Shown here in pieces: positions 1 to 5,583 of a stretch of DNA of 5,583 nucleotides. This stretch comes from Verrucomicrobiota bacterium (GTDB taxonomy: Bacteria > Verrucomicrobiota > Verrucomicrobiia > Chthoniobacterales > UBA10450), in assembly GCA_003221375.1 (NCBI GenBank), contig QHRI01000121.1, positions 1-5,583 on the forward strand, written 5' to 3'. The position numbers were made by a program, and so were the translations under genes. Position 1 is the first letter of the stretch. Every line of letters starts with the position of its first letter. The notes below the pieces were generated by a model, which saw nothing but the letters and a program-made list of their open reading frames with translations, ran no database searches and was not told the origin of the DNA.

Positions 1-49
1 TCCTGTGGTCGGCCTCTCCCGAAAACCCTCCAAATTGTGTGTTTTTCGC

Positions 50-78
50 TTGTCACCCTCCCACGCCTGCTGTATTGA
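50..78 (+). promoter_or_regulatory. possible sigma70-like promoter for smc
   Basis: TTGTCA (50-55, five of six matches to TTGACA) is followed after 17 nt by TATTGA (73-78, three of six matches to TATAAT). Transcription would start near 85, giving a leader of about 22 nt before the smc ATG, which is plausible. The -10 match is poor and such pairs arise by chance, so this is only a candidate. Confidence 0.25.
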
Positions 79-106
79 CCTGCTGAGGCCCGAGGTTTCG
101 CCCACC

Positions 107-1156
107 ATGCATTTACAATCGCTCGAGCTGCTCGGCTTTAAATCGTTCGCCGACAAAACCCTTCTTAATTTCCACGAAGGCGTCACGGCAATCGTCGGGC
201 CGAACGGTTGCGGAAAATCCAATGTGCTCGATGCCGTTCGCTGGGTACTCGGCGAGCAATCTGCCAAATCGTTGCGCGGCGATGAGATGGCGGATGTGAT
301 TTTCAACGGCAGCGAGACGCGCAAGCCCGTTGGCTTCGCCGAGGTCTCTCTGACTTTCACCGATTGCGCCGAAGAGCTTGGCATCGACTGGCACGACGTT
401 CGGGTGACGCGTCGCGTCTATCGCGACGGCAACTCCGAGTATCTGCTGAACAAAACCTTGTGCCGGCTTCGCGACATTCAAAGCCTTTTCGCCGATACCG
501 GTATCGGCCGAGCCGCGTACTCAATGATGGAACAGGGCAAGATCGATATGATCCTCAGTTCGCGCCCCGAAGATCGCCGCACAGTCTTTGAAGAAGCAGC
601 CGGAGTCACAAAATACAAGACGCAAAAACGCGAAGCGTTGCGCAAGCTGGAAGCGACCGAGGCAAATCTCCTGCGCATTGGCGACATCATTAAGGAAGTA
701 AAACGTCAAATCGGATCGTTGCAGCGGCAGGCGGGGAAAGCGCGGCGTTACCAGGCATTGCATGACGATCTCCGCGTGCTTGATACCCATCATTCGCGCA
801 AGCAACTCGAGCTGCTCGAAGCGGACCTCGCCCATTGCCAGGCTGAGATTGCGCGGCTTAGCGAATCGGAAGACGCCACTCGCGCCAAAATCGACCGGGG
901 AGAAAACGAGCTGGCTGAGCAGCGCCAGGCGTTGGAAGAAATCGATGCCCAAATTGCGAGCAGTCGCAGTGAACTTCAGCGCCTTGAAAGCGAAATAAAT
1001 TCGCATCGAAATCGAATCCAATTCAATCGGCAACGGGCTGAGGAGTTGAACGAACTGATTGAACGTTCTCGAAACGATATTGCTACTGCCGAAACCAAAC
1101 GGGCGCAGCAGGGCAAGCCGACTCTCGGACCTTCGCACAGAGCGAAGCGCGCATGA
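107..1156 (+). CDS. smc: SMC N-terminal fragment: ATPase half-domain and start of coiled coil
   Basis: First frame of smc, 349 codons before a TGA at 1154-1156. The protein opens MHLQSLELLGFKSFADK, the standard SMC N-terminus. The P-loop GPNGCGKS (nt 197-220) binds ATP, and WVLGEQSAKSLRG supplies the Q-loop. From about residue 160 the chain becomes a charged heptad-rich coiled coil (for example ELLEADLAHCQAEIARL). The frame is open back to a GTG at 5, but the 34 extra residues do not look like SMC, and ATG 107 places the first beta strand correctly, so ATG 107 is chosen. A weak GAGG lies at 92-95, 11 nt upstream. The last 14 residues (after Gln 335) are out-of-frame: they become Gly/Pro-rich and lose the coil pattern, while the +1 frame picks up coil sequence at that point. 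Confidence 0.93.
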   Translation: MHLQSLELLGFKSFADKTLLNFHEGVTAIVGPNGCGKSNVLDAVRWVLGEQSAKSLRGDEMADVIFNGSETRKPVGFAEVSLTFTDCAEELGIDWHDVRVTRRVYRDGNSEYLLNKTLCRLRDIQSLFADTGIGRAAYSMMEQGKIDMILSSRPEDRRTVFEEAAGVTKYKTQKREALRKLEATEANLLRIGDIIKEVKRQIGSLQRQAGKARRYQALHDDLRVLDTHHSRKQLELLEADLAHCQAEIARLSESEDATRAKIDRGENELAEQRQALEEIDAQIASSRSELQRLESEINSHRNRIQFNRQRAEELNELIERSRNDIATAETKRAQQGKPTLGPSHRAKRA

Positions 1157-2048
1157 ATCGAAACTCGAGACGCTGCAAAACGCGGCGTCAGAAATCGAGA
1201 GTCGTATCGCGGACCTGCAGGAGGAAATTTCCGGACTTAAAATTCGCCGCGAAACGACAGACGAAAATCGCCGCGGTTTAGACACCACGATTTCCAACAT
1301 AGAGACCGGTCGCACCCGAATCCAGGACGAGATCATCGCTGCACGCGCGACGGCCGAGGGCCTGCAGAACAAACTCGATCATTGTCGAGCCGCTCTTCAG
1401 AATGGCGATGAGAAGGTGCGACAGCATCAACAGGCAGTCGCAAGCGTGGAAAAAGAGCTCGCAGTCCTCGAGCGTGGGCAGGCGGAGAAAGAGTCGCGCT
1501 TGGAAGTTCTTCGTCAGCTTAATGAAGAGGGCGAAGGTCTTGGTGGAGGTTCGCAGGCCGTGCTCAAGGGCCTGCATGATCAGTCGCGAATCAAGCCTGC
1601 GCTGGCCGGTGCGCTGGTTGCAAATCTCGATGTAGAGAAAAATTTCATTCCGGCGATTGAAGCTGCGCTCGGACGAAATTTGCAGGCGATTGTGCTGAAA
1701 GACGCACAATTGGCGCCCGAAATTATCGCGGCTCTAAAAGAGAAAAAACTCGGCCAGGCGGCTCTGGTCATTCCACAACTCGGCAATGGCACAATAAAAG
1801 AGCGGGCAAAAAGGGCTCCTGAGAAATCGCTCGGGTGGGCAATCGACAAAGTGAAAGCGCTGGAACCGCTGGCATCGCTCGTCGCACAATTGCTTCACAA
1901 CGTTGCAATCTTCGAGCATCTCGAGGACGCCCTGATTGCCAAGAGAGAGCACGCTGAAATCGCAGCTGCGACGCTGGATGGCGAATTGATTTCAACCGAG
2001 GGAATTGTGTTTGGTGGGAGCCGGGAAACATCGCGACGGTCTGCTTAA
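1113..2048 (+). CDS. smc: SMC middle fragment: second part of outgoing coil and hinge
   Basis: Second frame of smc. The frame is open from a TTG at 1059, but SMC-like sequence begins only at about 1113 (A-S-R-L-S-D-L-R-T-E-R), directly continuing the coil of the first frame. The coil runs to about nt 1525. The hinge follows, from GLGGGSQAVLKG (about 1533) through ALVANLDVEKNFIPAIEAAL and NLQAIVLKDAQ to the glycine-containing end LISTEGIVFGGS (up to 2021). The hinge is the dimerisation domain of SMC, and this order of elements is typical. A TAA at 2046-2048 ends the frame, with out-of-frame residues (RRSA) just before it. There is no convincing ribosome binding site for independent translation, so this is a piece of smc and not a separate gene. 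Confidence 0.88.
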   Translation, partial: ASRLSDLRTERSAHESKLETLQNAASEIESRIADLQEEISGLKIRRETTDENRRGLDTTISNIETGRTRIQDEIIAARATAEGLQNKLDHCRAALQNGDEKVRQHQQAVASVEKELAVLERGQAEKESRLEVLRQLNEEGEGLGGGSQAVLKGLHDQSRIKPALAGALVANLDVEKNFIPAIEAALGRNLQAIVLKDAQLAPEIIAALKEKKLGQAALVIPQLGNGTIKERAKRAPEKSLGWAIDKVKALEPLASLVAQLLHNVAIFEHLEDALIAKREHAEIAAATLDGELISTEGIVFGGSRETSRRSA

Positions 2049-3654
2049 AACATGCGACGACGCCAGGGGTGCACTGCAAAAGGCAAGCAGTGAGTTGGAA
2101 GAAGCGCGCCGAGAATACGAAACCGCGGAACGTGAAAAGTCCGGTTGCGATAATCAAATTCTTTTTCTCACGCGAGAACTGCAGGAAGGGGAACAAAAGC
2201 AGACCCAGGTTCGCTCTGAGCAAACTACGCTGTCCCGACAAATCCAAGTTGCAGACGAACGCATTGCCAAACTGGAAGACGAATTGGCCGGAGAACAGGC
2301 GACTTTGCAAGCGAACCAAGGTGAGCAAGAGCTACTGCGGGCCGCGGAGGATGATTTCGCGAGGCGTGAAAACGAGGCAATGGAGCAGCTGACCGAATTG
2401 CGTCTCACAGTCGCCACCGAGCGACAGCGCCATGAACATCTTGTCGCACAGCTTCAGCCAATGAGTGCCCGTGACGCGGAACTTGCCGAAACCATTGCGG
2501 CGCGCCAGACCGAGATCGCCAACTTCGAAAAGCGCCTCACCACGCAAGCTGAAGAGTCGCGAACAGCCGGGTCCGCCATCGAGAAACAAACTGCGAAACA
2601 TGCGGATCTTGAGGGGGTGCTCGCCGCGCTCATCGAACAGCGCAAGGAACGCTCTACAACAATGAACGACGCGGAATCGAATCTGCGCACAATTCGAAAC
2701 TCGTTGAATGATCTGCGCGACTCGCGTTCCAAAGAACAAGTGCGCCAGGCAGAGCTGCAGTTGAAGATCGATAATCTCACCGAGCGCGTTTCACGCAGGT
2801 ATCAAATCAATTTGCGCGAATTTAGCCCGGACCACCATGCGTTTGAAAAAACTCTGCGGGCGCAGCTGAAGCGTAATGACAAAGTGGAGGGCGAAGCGCC
2901 TGCGGCGTACGGCTCGCCGGAGCTTGCCCTTTCAGATCTCGACAAGTTGGTCGGCGACCTTCGAACCCAACTCGACAATATGGGCCCGGTTAACCTGGAC
3001 GCTGTTCATGAGTACGATGAACTCGAAGAGCGATACAGATTTCTCGAAGCGCAAAATAACGATCTTACTAATTCGCGTCGCGAATTGCTCGACGTGATTG
3101 CGCAGATCAACTCGACCACCCGAAAGTTGTTCAGCGAGACCTTTGCTCAGGTACGCATCAACTTCCGTGAAATGTTTGAAGAGCTCTTCGGCGGCGGACG
3201 CGCGGACCTTGCCTTGCTTGATGAAAATGATCCGCTCAATTGCGGAATCGAGATCAGCGCCAAGCCTCCGGGCAAACAGCTGCAGAGCGTGTCGTTGTTG
3301 AGCGGAGGCGAGCGGTCCATGGTCGCGGTTGCGTTGCTGTTCTCAATTTACATGGTGCGACCGAGTCCGTTTTGCATTCTGGACGAAGTGGACGCGGCGA
3401 TGGACGAGGGCAATATCAACCGGTTTATTCGTGTGCTGGACCGGTTCATAGAACAGAGCCAGTTCATCATCATCACGCACAACAAGCGCACTATTGCCAA
3501 GGCCGATGTGCTATACGGGGTAACGATGGAAGAGCGCGGCGTGAGCAAGCTGGTCGGGATGAAATTGACCGCGCCACACCAAGTCTCCACCGAAACATTT
3601 GCGAGTGCAGAACAGGGGCCGGGGCAACAACGTCTCGCGCTCGCGACACGGTAA
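2035..3654 (+). CDS. smc: SMC C-terminal fragment: return coiled coil and ATPase half-domain
   Basis: Third frame of smc. The frame is open from a TTG at 2005, but it joins the preceding hinge sensibly at about 2035 (D-G-L-L-K). A long return coil reaches about nt 2960. The C-terminal head starts near LDNMGPVNLDAVHEYDEL, a well-known SMC motif, and continues with FREMFEELFGGGRADLAL. Then come the LSGGE signature (3298-3312), Walker B FCILDEVD (3370-3393; Asp 3382, catalytic Glu 3385), the D-loop AAMDEGN, and the switch His in IIITHNKR (His codon 3478-3480). The last 20 or so residues after KLVGMKL are a poorly conserved tail. The D-loop and signature are complete, so this half would be functional if joined to the N-terminal half. 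Confidence 0.93.
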   Translation, partial: DGLLKTCDDARGALQKASSELEEARREYETAEREKSGCDNQILFLTRELQEGEQKQTQVRSEQTTLSRQIQVADERIAKLEDELAGEQATLQANQGEQELLRAAEDDFARRENEAMEQLTELRLTVATERQRHEHLVAQLQPMSARDAELAETIAARQTEIANFEKRLTTQAEESRTAGSAIEKQTAKHADLEGVLAALIEQRKERSTTMNDAESNLRTIRNSLNDLRDSRSKEQVRQAELQLKIDNLTERVSRRYQINLREFSPDHHAFEKTLRAQLKRNDKVEGEAPAAYGSPELALSDLDKLVGDLRTQLDNMGPVNLDAVHEYDELEERYRFLEAQNNDLTNSRRELLDVIAQINSTTRKLFSETFAQVRINFREMFEELFGGGRADLALLDENDPLNCGIEISAKPPGKQLQSVSLLSGGERSMVAVALLFSIYMVRPSPFCILDEVDAAMDEGNINRFIRVLDRFIEQSQFIIITHNKRTIAKADVLYGVTMEERGVSKLVGMKLTAPHQVSTETFASAEQGPGQQRLALATR

Positions 3655-3660
3655 TTTCCA

Positions 3661-3713
3661 TCTGGGGAGGGCAGCTGCTAGCTTGGAGTTATCGGCAGTT
3701 TGTCCTCCCCAGA
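3661..3713 (+). terminator. strong hairpin just after smc, probable transcript 3' end
   Basis: Starting 6 nt after the smc stop, tctggggagg (3661-3670) is perfectly complementary to cctccccaga (3704-3713). Pairing continues inward through 3671-3674/3700-3703 (two G-U pairs), a one-base bulge at 3699, and CTGC/GCAG (3675-3678/3695-3698). That makes an 18-bp stem with a 16-nt loop. No T-run follows directly on either strand; the nearest is seven Ts at 3738-3744, 24 nt downstream. It is therefore not a textbook intrinsic terminator. It may be a factor-dependent terminator or an RNA 3'-end stabiliser, and it probably separates smc transcription from the E1 genes. Confidence 0.55.
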
Positions 3714-3742
3714 GACCAGCCTCTTGAGCCTGTAAAATTTTT

Positions 3743-3772
3743 TTGCGCGGGCTGGCCGATCTTGCGTAAAAT
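3743..3772 (+). promoter_or_regulatory. possible promoter immediately before E1 alpha, suggesting a leaderless or very short leader
   Basis: TAAAAT at 3767-3772 matches the -10 consensus at five of six positions. It ends 6 nt before the E1 alpha ATG, so transcription would begin at or next to the A of the start codon. The -35 candidate TTGCGC (3743-3748, 18-nt spacer) is weak. No Shine-Dalgarno sequence precedes the ATG, which fits leaderless initiation. A second identical TAAAAT lies at 3733-3738 but has no -35 partner. Confidence 0.3.
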
Positions 3773-3778
3773 TGTGGG

Positions 3779-4822
3779 ATGCTTCAGACGGCGCAGCGCC
3801 AATCAAAAACCAAAAAGTCAAAGCCCGCGCCGCCGCACGAGCGCTTTCTCGAAGCGTTCCGTTGGATGCTGCTGGCACGTACGCTGGAGGAAAAACTCGT
3901 TAGTCTGTATCGGGGAGGTCTGATCACTGGCGGCGTTTACATTGGCAAAGGCCAGGAAGCGGTCAGCGTGGCGTGCGGTTTATTTTTGAAAAAGGGCGAT
4001 ATCTTCGCGCCATTGATTCGCGACCAGGCAGGACGATCTGCGTTCGGCGAACCGCTGCTAGATGTCACACGCACATATTTAGGTTCGCGCCAGGGCCCAA
4101 TGCGTGGACGCGACGGCAATATCCATCGAGGCCGCCCACAGAACAATCAACTCGCCATGGTCAGTCATCTCGGCGCGATGATTTCAGTCACTGTCGGCAC
4201 GTTGATGGCCAAACGATTTAAAGGGGAGAAAGGCTTCATCGGCCTGGCATGCATCGGCGAAGGCGGGATGCAAACCGGTGCGTTTCACGAGGGAATGAAT
4301 ATCGCGGCAGTAGAACAGGTGCCCTTGGTGATAGTCGCGACAAACAATCATTATGCCTATTCCACGTCGAACGACCGCGAGTTCGCGTGTCATGATCTGG
4401 TCGATCGCGCGATTGGTTACGGCTTTGAAGGGTACAGTGTTGATGGAACGGATCTCGGTGCGTGCCTCGATGTAATCGGCAGCGCAGTCAAACGTGCACG
4501 CGCAGGGCGTCCGCCGCAGTTGGTCGTCGCCTCAGTGCTGCGGCTTTCTGGGCACGGCGAACACGACGATGCCAGTTACATCACAGAGGAGATCAAGCGC
4601 GAGCCATTTGCGCGCGATTGTTTGAAAGTCGCCGAGCAAACAATTGCTGATCTAAAATTAGCCGATGCCGAAACGCTGGCTGAGTGGCGCAAAGACGCAG
4701 CAGCGAAGGTAGACGAAGCAATCGCTACTGCACAAAAGGAAGCCCCGCCCGAAGGGGACAAGGAAGATTGGTGCGCAATCTCCACACGCGATCTTGTTGA
4801 TCGTGTGGAAGGAGATGAATGA
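3779..4822 (+). CDS. thiamine-diphosphate 2-oxo-acid dehydrogenase E1 component, alpha subunit
   Basis: A 347-residue cytoplasmic subunit of the E1 enzyme, which uses thiamine diphosphate and Mg2+ to decarboxylate a 2-oxo acid and reductively acylate the lipoyl group of E2. After a Lys/Pro-rich leader (1-20) the E1-alpha fold begins at ERFLEAFRWMLLARTLEEK. It continues with the substrate and cofactor region GGVYIGKGQEA (51-61) and RGRDGNIHRG (109-118). The thiamine-binding motif runs from GEGG (160-163) through FHEGMN to NN (189-190), followed by HYAYST. The first acidic residue is Glu161, where most relatives have Asp; branched-chain E1 alpha proteins also use GEG, so activity is expected. 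The loop RLSGHGEHDDASY (255-267) is typical of the phosphorylation-loop region. Length and ends match the family. No Shine-Dalgarno sequence is visible. The beta subunit follows on the same strand. Pyruvate versus branched-chain oxo-acid specificity cannot be decided here, so no symbol is given. Confidence 0.93.
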   Translation: MLQTAQRQSKTKKSKPAPPHERFLEAFRWMLLARTLEEKLVSLYRGGLITGGVYIGKGQEAVSVACGLFLKKGDIFAPLIRDQAGRSAFGEPLLDVTRTYLGSRQGPMRGRDGNIHRGRPQNNQLAMVSHLGAMISVTVGTLMAKRFKGEKGFIGLACIGEGGMQTGAFHEGMNIAAVEQVPLVIVATNNHYAYSTSNDREFACHDLVDRAIGYGFEGYSVDGTDLGACLDVIGSAVKRARAGRPPQLVVASVLRLSGHGEHDDASYITEEIKREPFARDCLKVAEQTIADLKLADAETLAEWRKDAAAKVDEAIATAQKEAPPEGDKEDWCAISTRDLVDRVEGDE

Positions 4823-4921
4823 CAAAGCGCGAATGACGAAGGAAGCCCGAATTTTCAAATGACGGAAGCCCAACCCATGCGTTCACAATCTCTTTCGAGT
4901 ATCGCCGTTATTTCGTCATTC
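4817..4921. repeat. ATGAC-type direct repeats and inverted repeat in the E1 alpha-beta spacer
   Basis: ATGAC occurs at 4819-4823, 4833-4837 and 4859-4863. The second and third copies share a longer unit, ATGACG(AA)GGAAGCCC. The E1 alpha stop codon lies inside the first copy. GAATGACGAA (4831-4840) is perfectly inverted as TTCGTCATTC (4912-4921), and AAATGACGG (4858-4866) pairs with CCGTTATTT (4905-4913) if one G-U is allowed, giving two competing folds in RNA. The spacer has no ORF of note. It looks like a small intergenic repeat element that separates two genes which are normally close together. Confidence 0.6.
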
Positions 4922-4926
4922 ACCTC

Positions 4927-5583
4927 ATGAGCATCACGTATCTGGAAGCGATCCGCGAGGCGCAGGCGAAGCTGCTGCGTGACGACGAACGCGTGTTTAT
5001 CTATGGGCAGGATGTCGGTGGCACGTTCGGTGGCGCTTTCAAAGCAACAAAAGGTCTGGCCAAGGAATTCCCCGGGCGCGTACTAAACACGCCGATTAGC
5101 GAAGACGCGATGGTAGGGACCGCAATTGGGGCCGCGATTGAGGGAATGCGACCGATTGTCGAAATGCAGTTCGCCGATTTCTCGAGCATCGCCCTAAATC
5201 AAATCCTGAACAATGCCGGCACCCATTACTGGCGGACGAATATGCCAGTCCCCATCACCGTTCGCCTACCGTCTGGCGGAACGAAAGGAAGCGGTCCATT
5301 CCACAGCCAATCGATGGAATCAATCTATGCGCATTATCCGGGGCTCATTGTGATGACGCCTGCGACCGTGGAAGACGCCTACACCATGCTGATCGAAGCG
5401 GTGGCCATCGATGATCCCGTTATCTACTGCGAACACAAGTATCTCTATTACCATCTTAAGGCAGACAAGCTGCCAACCGACGGTTTGCCCACGGGGAGAG
5501 CCCGCATCGCGCGAGAAGGGCGCGACCTGACCATTGTCACTTACAGCGCGATGGTGCACGAAGCGCTCGCAGTCGCGGAACAA
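4927..5583 (+). CDS. thiamine-diphosphate 2-oxo-acid dehydrogenase E1 component, beta subunit (3' end cut by window)
   Basis: The frame is open from ATG 4927 to the window edge with 219 codons visible; the family is usually about 320-350 residues, so roughly the last third is missing. The protein begins MSITYLEAIREAQAKLLRDD, a standard E1-beta N-terminus. It continues with FIYGQDVGGTFGGAFKATKG, NTPISEDAMVG (the conserved catalytic-site Glu at residue 59), GMRPIVEMQFADF, and RLPSGGTKGSGPFHSQS (conserved active-site His126). Then follow HYPGLIVMTPATVEDAY and CEHKYLYYHLKA. E1 beta supplies the pyrimidine-side half of each thiamine site at the interface with E1 alpha, so the two genes should work as an alpha2beta2 pair. 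The frame is also open upstream to 4837 but has no alternative start codon there, so ATG 4927 is well supported. The start has no Shine-Dalgarno sequence and sits 104 nt after the alpha stop. Confidence 0.93.
   Translation, partial: MSITYLEAIREAQAKLLRDDERVFIYGQDVGGTFGGAFKATKGLAKEFPGRVLNTPISEDAMVGTAIGAAIEGMRPIVEMQFADFSSIALNQILNNAGTHYWRTNMPVPITVRLPSGGTKGSGPFHSQSMESIYAHYPGLIVMTPATVEDAYTMLIEAVAIDDPVIYCEHKYLYYHLKADKLPTDGLPTGRARIAREGRDLTIVTYSAMVHEALAVAEQ

Larger units (their letters stand above)
107..3654 (+). pseudogene. smc: smc, chromosome segregation SMC ATPase, full length but split by two frameshifts
   Basis: SMC is the ATPase of the bacterial condensin (with ScpA/ScpB), which compacts and segregates the chromosome. 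All parts of the family are present in order across three frames: N-terminal head, outgoing coiled coil, hinge, return coil, C-terminal head. Dropping one base at GGG 1111-1113 and one between about 2013 and 2035 gives one protein of 1181 residues, the normal SMC length. In that restored numbering the Walker A P-loop is residues 31-38, the Q-loop Gln is 51, the hinge is about 475-638, the LSGGE signature starts at 1064, the Walker B Asp-Glu is 1092-1093 and the switch His is 1124. Nothing else is missing and no inserted element is seen. Because every catalytic motif is intact, I think sequencing or assembly error, or a very recent mutation, is likelier than old decay. As written, the DNA cannot make intact SMC. 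Identity is near certain; pseudogene status is not. Confidence 0.93.

Noticed and set aside
5..106. GTG at position 5 as the smc start
   Set aside because: The 34 extra residues are unlike any SMC N-terminus, and the ATG at 107 begins exactly at the conserved first strand.
122..818. An identical 13-mer CTCGAGCTGCTCG at 122-134 and 806-818
   Set aside because: Both copies encode Leu-Glu-Leu-Leu in SMC, so this is coincidence from shared residues and codon choice.
521..1372. A 283-codon open frame on the minus strand, opposite smc
   Set aside because: It lies entirely within smc coding sequence, has no recognisable domain and is Ser/Arg/Phe/Leu-rich as expected from the complement of a coiled-coil gene. 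It is a shadow frame.
2005..2048. Programmed +1 ribosomal frameshifting at the second smc junction
   Set aside because: The TAA is preceded by GCT, and the +1 codon CTT would not pair with the Ala tRNA. There is no well-placed internal Shine-Dalgarno site, and SMC is not known to be recoded. An indel is simpler.
1768..2328. A 186-codon minus-strand frame over the smc hinge and return coil
   Set aside because: It is an antisense shadow of a recognised protein with no start signal or domain.
3734..3744. A4T7 run as an intrinsic terminator tail
   Set aside because: It is 24 nt beyond the hairpin and has no GC-rich stem directly in front of it; the only nearby pairing is a weak CCAGCC/GGCTGG (3716-3721/3750-3755) that encloses the run instead of preceding it.
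3240..3923. A 227-codon plus-strand frame bridging the end of smc, the gap and the start of E1 alpha
   Set aside because: It is out of frame with two clearly identified genes, runs through the hairpin, and its composition (Arg/Gln/Ser-rich) has no family resemblance.

Overview
The window is an ordinary-looking bacterial chromosomal segment carrying three genes, all on the + strand: a complete chromosome-condensation gene (smc) that is split over three reading frames, then the two subunits of a thiamine-diphosphate 2-oxo-acid dehydrogenase E1 component. Base composition is moderately GC-rich, and Shine-Dalgarno sites are weak or absent before all three starts. The style of the SMC ends (GPNGCGKSN with MADVIFNGS; FCILDEVDAAMDEGN; GVSKLVGMKL) and of the E1 pair (GPMRGRDGNIHRG; FGGAFKATKG; CEHKYLYYHLKA) looks to me like a soil- or freshwater-type member of the PVC group, most likely Verrucomicrobiota. 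That placement is recalled family resemblance and was not computed.

Layout. Positions 1-106 are an upstream leader with a possible sigma70-like promoter. Positions 107-3654 hold smc. Its N-terminal ATPase half-domain and first coiled coil are read in one frame, the second part of that coil and the hinge in another, and the return coil plus C-terminal ATPase half-domain in a third. Removing one base near 1111-1113 and one base between about 2013 and 2035 restores a single 1181-residue protein, the usual bacterial SMC length. Positions 3655-3778 are an intergenic gap dominated by a strong 18-bp hairpin that starts 6 nt after the smc stop. Positions 3779-4822 encode the E1 alpha subunit. Positions 4823-4926 are a spacer built of ATGAC-type repeats and a 10-bp inverted repeat. 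From 4927 to the window edge runs the E1 beta subunit, cut off after 219 codons.

Function. E1 alpha and beta normally form an alpha2beta2 enzyme that decarboxylates a 2-oxo acid (pyruvate or a branched-chain oxo acid; the sequence alone does not decide) and passes the acyl group to a lipoylated E2. SMC is the ATPase of the condensin-like complex that compacts and segregates the chromosome. There is no obvious functional link between smc and the E1 genes, and the hairpin between them suggests separate transcripts. I found no mobile element, CRISPR array, RNA gene or novel defence-type system. The points that deserve a second look are the two frameshifts in smc and the structured or repetitive intergenic sequences.
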